A stretch of 25,000 nucleotides of DNA, from NCBI GenBank assembly GCA_963575745.1, contig CAUYUJ010004779.1, positions 25,001-50,000 on the forward strand, written 5' to 3'. This DNA is from Prorocentrum cordatum. Lineage: Eukaryota > Sar > Dinophyceae > Prorocentrales > Prorocentraceae. Below the pieces are notes generated by a model, which had not been told where the DNA came from, ran no database searches, and saw only the letters and a program-made list of their open reading frames with translations. The translations under genes were made by a program, and so were the position numbers. Shown here piece after piece: positions 1-10,700 of the stretch (positions are counted from its first letter, which is position 1; the number at the start of each line of letters is the position of its first letter).

Positions 1-4
1 CGCT

Positions 5-1729
5 TTGCCCGTCCCAGCGCGGCTCGCTGATCATTCGCCGTGGGAAAGCAGTGATGGCCGTGAATTTATAGAGGATTTCGACGCGGGGGAACTTGATGCT
101 TTTGCCGCCAGCGATTGTGACGACGACGACGAGAATGACGATGACGACGATTGGTTTGGAGCTGACGACGTCGTCTGGTCAGCCCCGGTCCCGGCTTCCT
201 CTTTGGCAGTGGCGTTGGCCTCGGCTTCTGTCGCGGCCGTGGTCTCGGTCCGGGCTCCGTCTGTGCGGGGCGCGGAGCGCGCCCCGCAGCTGGGGGGATC
301 TGTGGAGTGGGAGGACCGGCTGCGTGAGAGCTTGCGCGCAGAGCACGACGTGATCAGGGAGGAAGTCGTGGATGATGCCGCCTGGGAGGCAGCGCAGCGC
401 GAGCAGAAAGCGCATCGCAAGGCGTGCCGCGCGTCGCTTCGGAGGTCGCGCTGTGCGCGGCGGGAGGCGGAGTGGGCGCGGCGGACGGAGGCGGCGGCGG
501 CGCGTAACGAAGAGATGGCGGTCCGTGTCCCGCTTCCAGTCGTGCCGCGCCTTCTTCCGCGCGATGAGTCGCCGCGTGCGCGCGATGAGTCGCCGCGGCG
601 TGCCCGGGTGTCCCGCGCGGCGCTGGGGGGGCGGAGAAGCGCGCGACTGCAGCAGTTTCTGAATGCCCGAGCGGCGCGGGCTGTCGATTCGGTGTCCACC
701 CCGCGCGTGGCGCTGTCGTCTCTGGAAGCGCGGGTGTCTGCGCTGTCAGTCGGGGAGGTTGCGCTGATTGCAGTTTCAGTTTTTGCTGCGCTGGGTCTGT
801 TCCCGCCAAGGCCACAAGTTCTTTCGGGTGGCCGCGCTGTGACGCGCGCGATGGCGCGCGCGCGGATGTGGAAAGAGAGAGAGAGCTTCTGGCGCGACGT
901 GGACGCTCCGTCCGATGCGGCGCCGTCTGCCGCGAAGGTTCGGGTCGCCAAGTGGTTTTACTGTGGCCTGCGTGGGCTCTCCGCGCGGAGGTGCGGGGGG
1001 CGGCGCGTGTGCGCGCGCAGGTTCTCCCCCGGCATTGGCATCGGCGCTGCCAAGGCCAGGGCGGGCCGGGGCGCGGACGAGTGCGTGGGGGGCGCTGCCT
1101 GGAGGGCGTCGCAGAGGGCGGGGCAGTGCGTTGGCGATGCGGCTTTGCGCGTGGCCTGTGTCTTCGCCGCGCTGGGCGGTGTGTCCTGCGATGTGTGTTC
1201 CCGCGTGGGACGACTCGGTGCTGCTGGGGGGTTTGGCGCGTCCCGTGCGTGGAGGCGGCGCCTTCGACGTGGCGTCGCGTCGGGGCGACTCGGAGTTGTT
1301 GATGCGGGAGATCGCCTGGGGCCGTGGCGGAATAAGTGTCTGCAATTGAGTGTCGCTCGGTGCGGGGGTGCTGGCGCGCGCGCGCAGGCGGAGGGCTTCT
1401 TCGAGTTGCAGTGCGCTAATGATTCCGGAGCTGGGGCGTGCGGTGACGCGGCGGAGAAGGCGAACTTTGCTCTCGTGCAGGATTGGCTGGAGGCGCGCCG
1501 TTCGAGGATGCGAGTCTATGAGGCGGAGAGTGCAGATGGTTTACTGCGTGGGGAGTGTTCCGGCGCGTGGTTTTTGGGTTCCGCGGGGGGGGCCGAGATC
1601 GGCAGCGTTGTGTGGTACCCAGAGGGCCATGTCGCGACGGTCGTTGATGTGGACGGTCGCTTGGCCGCTGGCGTATCTCTCGGAGCCGCAGGCGCCGCGC
1701 CGTGGCTGCGGTCGATTGCAGGCGCGCCG
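5..1729 (+). other. N-terminal segment of the polyprotein, low complexity, no recognised domain
   Basis: Residues 1-575 start with an acidic stretch (Asp-rich run at 37-49) and continue as Ala/Arg/Gly-rich sequence. A RRSARL basic motif lies at residues 210-215; a similar RRSSARL recurs near the C-terminus at 5622-5628. Two short hydrophobic stretches (about 66-84 and 250-268) are mostly Ala/Val and do not look like convincing membrane helices. In DNA this GC-rich, a frame can stay open by chance. Part of this segment may therefore be untranslated leader or 5' element sequence rather than protein. Residues from about 510 onward look more protein-like. Confidence 0.4.
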
Positions 1730-4700
1730 AAGAGGAGTGCGCCGAAAAAGAAGGCAGCCGCGAAAAGCAAGCGAGGTGCGCATTTCCGAGGTGCGCAGAA
1801 CCCAATTTCCATGGCGGCCGTTGCTGCGCGGCAGCGACGCGCGACTGGTGAGGATGGGGCGCCGTCGTCGTCTGGCGAGGACATGCCAGTCATCCCGGGA
1901 GTCACCGTCGACGATGCCGATTCGGGCGATGCTGCGGGGGCGTCCGTGCTTCGTCGACCTGCAGCTGCGGCCGCCACGCATGGCCGTGCGTCTGGGGACG
2001 AGAGCGATTCGGGTGAGGACATGCCGATGCTTCCAGGGGTTACGGTGGAAGAGGATGACGCGGGGGCTGCTCGGGCGCGATCGGACGCCGTCGCACCGCA
2101 GGCAGCGGCTGCGAGGCGCGCTCTTCGGGGCGCGGCTTCGGCCGCGGCGCCGCCGAGCGATTCTGATGGCGAGGAGATGCCTGTCCTTCCTGGAGTGACC
2201 GTGGACGTCGGGGGTGCTGACGATGGTGCAAGCGATGGCAGCGGGCCGGCCGCGCGTCCGCGCGGTGCCCGGAGAGCGCGCCGGAAGCGCGGGGCCGCGG
2301 ACGGGGCGCTTGCGTCCGAGGCAGAGTCCCGGCAGTTCCAGCCGGATTACGTGGACGAGGACCGCTGCAAAGGGCTGACGTGGGGGGGGGGCTGGGGGCG
2401 AGAGCAGTGCCGGTTTCGGCCGAAGACGGGGAGCGACGTGTGCGGGAAGTGCGCTCGATATGGGTGCCCGCACGGGCGCGTCAGGGGCCCGATTCCTGCA
2501 GGCGCGTTGGATAAGTTCAAGGAGTTCGCGCTGAAGGCGAACAAGCCATCTAAGCAGTGGTACGCGCGGCACGCGATGTGGGACGTGGCGTCGAAGATGA
2601 AGCCTGAGCTGAAGTCCTTGTGTGAGGTGGACGAGCACAAGCGATTTGTGTTAACGAACAGTGAGTACGAGCAGTGCCTCAAGCAAGTCCATGACAATCT
2701 CCGAATCCATAAGAACTATGGCCGTTCTGGCTTCGTATACGAGAAGGGGGCAGGGGTGCGGACACTGCAGGATCGCTGCGGGGAGGGAACTACTCGGTTC
2801 GGATCGGAGAGGGAGTCCTACAATGGGCAGCAGGGGGGGAAGGTGTTCATGTGGTACAGCAGGGCGGTCTTCAACAAGTACCTGGGGCAGCTGCAAGCTT
2901 CCGAAATGGATTGTAGCGAGAAGGACTGCGTGGAGGCGTTGCGGTTGACCAGCGAGGAGATCCGGCGGTACCCAATGAAGCAGCAGTATCTGAAGCCGTA
3001 CGCAGGCCCGCAGTGCTATCCGCACATTGATCCGCGTTCGAAGGAGAACAGGCTGCACGCGAACGAGAAAATGGGGCATGCGCCCGGAGAGGATCCGCAG
3101 GGGGGCGGCGACGGCGGCGCCAGGCCCGAGGCGTGCGGGGGAGCCGACGACGGGGCGTCGCACTTGTTCTGTATGCGGAATTGGGCGCAGTGCGATCGGT
3201 GCCACTGCTGGCGCCTGCTTCTGCCTGCCTGCGCTGCGCGCGCGCGAGGGGATGAGTACTACAGGGTTCGCGACACCGACTTGGATTGGGAGGGGTGGTT
3301 GACGGGGGCGGCGCATCGGTGTGCGGCGGCGGCTGGTGCGTCGAGAGACCAGGGCGCTGCGCTCGGTGGGGGGGGCGGCGACGCCGTGGAGGGTGCGATG
3401 CAGCAGGGCGGCGGCGCGGACGAGGGCGTCGGTGGGGGGGAGATGCGCGGCGGCGCTCGGAAGCGGCGCCTGGGGCGGAAGACATCCGAGGCGGAGGCTG
3501 CCGAGCCCGTCGCGGTGCGCGGCGGGGCGCGGAAGCGGCGGTTGGGGCGCAAGACGTCCGAGGCGGAGGCCGCTGCGAGCGGAGCGGGGCGCAGGGGCGC
3601 GGAGGAGGGGCGAGCTGGCGAGGGGGGCGCGGAGGTGCCGGAGGCGCGCCGGGGGCGCCGGAGACTCGAGCGCAAGACGTCCGCCGAAGAAGGGGCCGAA
3701 GCGGGCGGCGCGCTCCGCGGAGCCGTGGACGAGGAGGGCGGTGGTGACGAGACATTCGGCGGCATGGCGGAGTTATCGGCCTTCGATTGCGACGACGAGC
3801 GTTCTGCGTCAGATCATGAGTGCGCCTCGGAAGAAGACGCGGCGCCGCTGCCGCGCGAGGTGCGCAGCGCGCTCGATGCGGAGCTGGTGCGTTTCGCTGG
3901 TGCTGGGCCGCCGACGGAGGCAGACCTGGCGGGGGCGCGAGCGGCCGAGGAAGGGCGCGGGAGCGCGCCGCGCCGCGCGGGATTGTCGCGAACCGGAGGT
4001 GGGGATGCGCGGGCGTGGGCAGTTGCGTCCGTGCCCCACCTCAAGGACAAGCGGATGGTGGCATTGGTCGGTGCCGTCCGCGAGTACCTGGTGTTGTGCC
4101 GTCAGTGCGACCGGGGTAGTTTTCGGATCCAGGGGTCGGACGGCGATAAGTTGTGGGTTGCGCTGATGGAGCCGGGGCGGCCAGGACAGTTCGGGCGCGT
4201 GCTGCTGGAGCTGGAGGATCGCGCGCGCGGTCGTGGGCCGAGCGCGGAGCGTTCGTCTTGGGAGGCGATAGCCGTGGAGGAGGATTTCCGTCGTCGCTCG
4301 GAGTGGCCCCGAGTGCGTTTCGAGTGTAGTATGTTGCAGACGCCGGTCGTGTCCGAGAGCGGCGGGGCGCAGTGGCGGGCGGTGCGGTGCTGCGATGAGC
4401 CGGACGGGGGCGATGCGGATGATTTCCAGGCTCTGTGGCAGCGCGAGTCGCGGGTCGCGGCCGGCTTCGCAGCGAACGTGGTTCGGGATGACGACGTGGT
4501 CGTGTTGCCTGTGGAGCGGCCTGCCGGGTGGACGGAGCCCGCGCACATGGCGGGGGCGTGGTGGCGGGGCCAGGGCCCGCGGGAGCGCAGAGCAGAGGAG
4601 GGGGAGAATCCCGGGCGCGTCTGGGTGGGCCAGCTGCAGGAGGACGCCGGCGTGGCGGGGCTGCTGCCCGAGGGCGGCGCGGGCGAGCGCACTGCGAAGG

Positions 4701-7700
4701 AGGGGCTCGACGCGCTGCAGCAGGCCGGTCAGGGAGCTCGGGGGGCGGGTCGCGCGGGTCGTGGCCGGGGGCGCCGAGCGAAGAAGCGCGGTCGGTACGG
4801 GAATGATTTGCGGGCCGTTATTCGGACCAGATGGGCGCCTGGGAGGTCGTCGGAAGGTGCCGGCCCGGGCGTCGCGGAGTCGTTTGTGTTTGGATCAGCG
4901 CCAGAATCGGAGCATTGGGAGATTCGTGTGGAGGCGCGTTTGCGCGAGCGCTGCGGCGGGCGTGTAAACCAACGAGCGCGTGTTGCTGCAGGGGACGTAC
5001 ACCAGAAGTGCATGCTGCTGGCGCTGAAGACGGTGCCGCTGCGCGTGGCGAAGTATGACGTGCAGCTGCGCGATGCGTCCGTGCGGGCCGTGCAGGCGGC
5101 GCAGGCGATCCTGACGCGCATGGTGAAGTTCACGTGCCACGAGTGCCAGGAGCGGTTCCCGGCGTTCCACCCTGCCTTCGAGCCGCCGGACCAGCTGGCG
5201 GATGAGATGCTGCTGCTGCGTCGCGGCGGGGACGGGCTGGCTGCGTGCAGCACGGAGGTGGCCGAGTGGGACGAGGTGCCGCCGAGCGACCCGCCGGATG
5301 GCTTCGCCCTGGAGTGCGCGGGCGTGTGCATGCGGTGTAGGCGGGATCTGGACAAGCAGGCGGCGGCCGCGCCCACGGAAGACGACTTGTATCAGGTGGT
5401 GGGTCTCCGCACCGCGGAGAATCACATGGACCCGTGCTTCCGGTTTCCCTCCGATGACCTGCGCGACCTGTTCGACCAGGCCACGCTCACGGAGAGCCTG
5501 CTCATTGCTCTGGACCACATGCAGGTGCATCTGGCCACCGTGTCTCGGACAGGGCTGCGCAAGTTCCGCAAGAACATCATCTCGTTCCCGCAGGATGTGG
5601 CCGGGTTCGCGCGGCGTCACGAGCTAATGAAGGGGTACCGCGTCGGGGATCGCGTGAACTCGGTGCGCGGACCTGGCGAGCGCCCCGACGACCCGCACCG
5701 CCCGGAGCGCATTGCCGCGGGGGGCACGGACGAGGAGCGGCAGCGCTTCGGCGTGGACGTGTACGGGCGCCTGGTGTTTCCCGGTCGGGTCGCGGAGGTG
5801 CTGCTCAGTGGGGAAGTGATCATCGACTACGACCATGGCGGCAGGGGGAGGGAGCTTCAGGAGAACGTGGAGCCGCGGGTGATGCTGCCCTGGCACCCGA
5901 GGAAGGTGCCCTTCAGTCTGATGCTGCGGCGGAACGTTGGTTTCGGGAAGGAGGTGGTCGAGGGCCTGCACGTGCGCTGGCGCTACTGTGGGCACCTGCT
6001 GCGGGCGCTGTGCGCGTTCGCCGGCTCGTACGGGCCCTGGCGCCTGGGCGGCACTGCGAATGAGCCCATGCACAAGTACTACGACCCGCGTTTGTTTGAT
6101 GTGCTGCCGGACGACGACATCATCCGGTGCTATGCGCCGAAGGAGAGCGACGACGGCGCCGTGCTGTCGGGGGACGAGGCGGGGGAAGCCGAGGGGCCGG
6201 GGCCGGTGACTCGGGCGGAGGCCATTGCCAGGGATACTGTTCCGTGTGGCGTCGACGTCGTCACGCCGCGGCAGTTCATTGCCGCGGGTTTCGACGTGCA
6301 CTTCGTGGGGCCGCGTGATGAGGCTCAGCGAGGGGCGAGAGTCCGCGACGGCGACGGCGCACAGCGTGGCGACCAGGGCGGCCAGGACGCCGCGGGCGAC
6401 GGTGGTGCGATGGAGGCAGATGAGGACCAGTTCGATGTCGGGGACGGAGACGAGGCCATGGCCGTCGATCACGATGTGTTCAGTGCTTGGCTCGAGAAGG
6501 CGCAGTTCAGGTACGGCGGGGCTGTGCAGCGATGGTGGGCGGGGCTGCAGCCGGAGGCGGAGGGCCATTTGGAGGGGCTGAAGTTTGGTGATGACGAGAC
6601 GACGGAGGACCTGTTCGGGCGCTTGCTGGACGCGGCGCGGGGGGAGAGCACAGTGGTGGCCGTGCAGAGGGATCGGGTGCCCGTGGAGTGCGTGCGCGTC
6701 GATTTCCTCGTGGACTGGATCGGGCCGCGGGTCGGGGGGCCGTTCTCTGACCCAGACGGGGGCGTGACTCCGGAGTTGGTCCTGGACGATGTGATGCTGG
6801 AGTTGGCCATGGCCGGCAGGTTCGTGGGAGCTGCTCAGGACAAGGATACGGGGTGCGTGGAGGAGAATTTGCCGGAGTTTGACGAGGACGAGGTGGTCGC
6901 GCGGACGGGAGAGCGGATGATTTACGGGTGGCCCGGCCAGAGTGACGACCCGATCCCGGCGCGCTCTGTCGGTCGCTTCGCGAGGGCGTTCCCGTTGGAG
7001 TTCCCGATGGGCATCGGCGACCTCTTCGAGGACCGCCCTCGCCAGGTCTCCGTGCAGGAGTGGGTGCAGCACCTGATGCGCTACCGCACCGGGCAGTTCG
7101 TTGGTGGTCCGCGTGGGCAGCGCGTGATGTGGGCCATGGTGAACGTGCTGCTCCTGAACGAGGCCCGGGCGAAGGGTTTCGGCGTGTATCGGACCATGTA
7201 CAGGCGGGCGGGGCTCGCGGTGCAGGGCCCGAGTGTGATGACCAAGGGTGGGCTCAGGCAGATCTTGGAGAGCGAGGACCGTGTGCGGATCCTGGTGGGT
7301 CAGCTGGCGAACGTTGGGCGCGACGTGCCCTCGACCACGATGCATTGGTCCTATGAGTCCAAGAAGTTGCAGAGTACCGTGAAGCACCTGTCCTGGCACC
7401 CGCCCTGGGTCGAGGGCCCTCTGGCGGACGGCGCGGAGCATGTCGGCAGGCGGTTCCTGCGCGAGATGGACCTGCCGGCGGGGAACGGTCGGACTCAGCG
7501 CAGGCGGCCTCTCGTGCCGGATGTTGTCGGGCTCGGCCGGCACCCGTCCATCTGGTGGACGCAGAATCCGTTCTACAATGCCGCGTTTGACATTCAGCGC
7601 ATGGGAGGAGGCCGGGGGGCGCGGGCGGCAGGGGAGCGCGCTCTCGGGGATTGGGTGGGTGACGGGCGAGAGGAGCGCTTTCGGTTCGCTCGGGACAACC

Positions 7701-10700
7701 CGGACCTGGTGGCGTACATGATGGCCCTGCGGGTGGAGCTGAACATGCGGATGGTGATGCCCGCAGTGCTGCCGCACTCTGAGCAGTTCAAGTACATGGC
7801 CATGGCCAGGGCCGAGTGTGGCGCGGGAGGGAATCTGCACTACCACGGGTTCAGCGTAGGGTTGCCGGGGCCCGAGGTTGCGCGGGTGCGTGCGGACGTG
7901 GACGGGGAGGGCGACATGCTCCCGCCGAGCGTGACCAGCGACTTGGCGGCGTGTTTGCCATCGCTGGAGGCGGGGCCGATGGCTTGGCCCCCGCAGGAGC
8001 AGAAGCGCCGCGCCGCTGCTCTCGCGGTCCTGGAGCGGGTGCTGCGCGCCGCTGCCGGCCGGCCAGGCGCGCGTGCATCCAGGGGTCGCGGGGGTGAGGA
8101 TACGGCGGCTTCAGGGTCTGGGAGTGAGGATGGCGCGGACGACGACGATGAGGATGAGTTCGTGGGCAGGGCTGATGCGCTGCTTGACGCGCTGGTGGAT
8201 CGCGGGTGGTTGGTGATCGTGGATGTTGATGAGGGTGCGCGCGGTCGGGGAGGCGACCGAGATGTTGCGTTCGAGCGTGTCGGCCGAGAGATTTCCGCGC
8301 CTGTGGACGCGCTGGGAGAGAGTCCTGTGGAGGATGGTGAGGGCGGTGACGGCGCAGAGGACGCGGGTGCGGGTTGGCCTGGTCCCGCGGGGGTCCGCTT
8401 GCAGCGCTTGACGGGTGCTGGCGCTGATTTCGGCGTGCTGAAGCCAGAACACGAGAACGTTTCGCTGCAGAGCGTTCTGGAGAAGCGGTTCTACGAGTTC
8501 TTCGGGCACGTGGTCTCGGAGTGGAACCCCTGCTACGATGACGCGGGCGCGTGCAGATACACGTGGGACGACGAGGTTGGGGCCTTCGATGTTGACGTGG
8601 AGATGGAAGACCAGGCTGCTGCTGAGACGTCGGAGGCCCGGGCGGTCCGGAGCGTGCCTGCGTCTGCGCCGGAGTGCTTGAACTTGCGGAAGGTTCTGGA
8701 CGAGGCCTTTCAGTCCGAGGCAGCAGGGACGTTGGACGTGCAGCCGGTTCGGAGAATGGTGTCCGCGCTGGTGAACAGGGTTGCGCGCCACACGAAGCAT
8801 GGCATGGGCCCGCCGAAGCTCGGGGTACATGCGTGTGCGCGCGGAAAGGAGGGGTGCGTGTTCTGCCGGTATGATTTTCCGCGAGAGAGGTGGGGCCGCG
8901 TCGGGCCGAGACCGTTCCGGATGGAGAAGGGGCGCAGGGAGGGCCACTGGCAGGCGGTGTTTCCGAGGAACGACCGGCTCTGCAACAGCTACGAGGAGCA
9001 CGTGCTCCTGGCCAATATGGGGAACATCGATTGGCGTCCTGTCCTGAACCTGTGGGCCGTCGTGGAGTACGTCACGAAATATGCGACGAAAGCGCCCAAG
9101 GGCTCGCGGAAGATCAAGGAGGTGCTGGACGACGCCGTCAACGAGGTCTGCGCGTACGTTCCCGACGGCGAGGGCACCGACTTCCTCCGACGCTCGATCC
9201 AGAAGTTCTTCGCTCGGATGCTCGGGGAGAGGGATTACCATTGTTACGAAGTGGCGCTGCTGGGGTTGCGCTTGCCAATGGTCTTGTCCATGATGCCCGT
9301 CGTGACTCTGAACACGACGGGCGCGCGTGCCCTGAAGCCTGCGTCCGCACTGCGGGACAAGTCGGAGGATGAGCCGGTTCACTGGGATAGCAAAGTGGAC
9401 AAGTTCGACAAGCGCCTGGAGTTCGTGCGGCGCCAGCGGGCCCGGGGAGACGGGTCCATCACGGAGGAGGAGGTGCGCGATGTGTCACTCTTTGAGTTTT
9501 ACTGGAAGTACGCCGTGTATCGAGGGAAGCTGAGGCGCGGGAACCCTGCGGTGTGCCTGCAGGTGACGCCCGGCTATAGCGCGGAGTGTGCGAACGTGGA
9601 GCACGCCTGCCACGAGGCGTACGCGCGGGCGAACGTCATCGCGCACTGGCGGCACATGGCGACGGCGGACCGCAGAGCCATGATCGGTGCAGAGATGCGG
9701 CGCGACGTCCGCCCTGTGCCGGAAGTCTGCATTGGGGCCACGGATTTCGTGCCCCATGCTGGGGGCGATCGGTTCCTGGGAGTGCAGGATTTGTGGTTCA
9801 AGTCGGGGGGGGCGGCTTGGAGGGGCAGGGAGGATCGGTTCTGGGGAGATATGTTGATGGAGATGCTCACGGACCCCATGCTCCGACAGTGGGTGCCGGC
9901 GTGGGTCGTGGAGCAGTACGAACGCGCGAATCCGTTCTACAAGGAGGTGCTGGGCGCAATCTTGGAGGCTGGTGGGGTGCGGACCAACCGCGAGCTGCTG
10001 AGGCGGACGCGCCGCGAGATGGTGCGTCGGCACCGGGCGCGGCAGCAGGGGCGTGACGCTGGGGCGGGCGACGCCGCGGGCGACGTGGGGGGCCAGGAAT
10101 CCGACGGTGGCTCGAGGGAGGGTGACGCTGGCAGAGAGAGCGATGCGGCGGAGTCGGGGGAGGACGTGGAGGAGCTGGTGGACAGACTCGCGCAGAACGC
10201 CGAGGACGATCCCAACGAGGAGCCTCGGGATATCGTGTTGCGCGACCCGCGACCAGGGGAGGGTGTGGAGGGTGCCGCAGGTGCGGGGGAGGTGTCCGAG
10301 TGGGATCGCCGCCCAGCGGATGAGCGTGTTAGCGCGGCGGGCCCCGCGGTGCAGGCGGCAGACGTGCGCGTCGGGGATGTGGCGCGGGAGGACGTTCGCG
10401 GGAGGGTGCGTGTGAACCCGAAGGATTTCAATTGGCTGGATGAACCGTGCAATGTGTCCACAGGGGAGAAGCGGCGCCTCGAGGAGCTGCGCGATGTCTG
10501 GTACGGCAAGGCCAATGTGGGTGACGGGGCCGAGGTCGTCTTGCGCGAAGACCTGGACCCCTGGCAGAAGTTTGCCCACGACATCGTTATGGATGGACGC
10601 CACTCCGAGAAGGACCCGCTCCGCCTGATGGTCACGGGCGTGGCAGGCACGGGGAAGTCGCGCACGGTGCGTAGTTTTGTGGCGGCGAGGCGACAGAGGG

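Noticed and set aside
5-7. TTG at 5 as the real start codon
   Set aside because: The frame is open to the window edge and this is almost certainly a eukaryotic gene, so a TTG start is unlikely. The true start is upstream or at a later ATG (first at 515).
202-810. Membrane segments in the N-terminus (residues about 66-84 and 250-268)
   Set aside because: The stretches are short and Ala/Val-rich within low-complexity sequence, and nothing else suggests a membrane protein.
5624-7846. 740-codon antisense open frame, and other antisense frames such as 9485-11230 (581 codons)
   Set aside because: They lie entirely opposite conserved Rep and helicase coding sequence, have no recognisable motifs, and are expected in GC-rich DNA where stop codons are rare.
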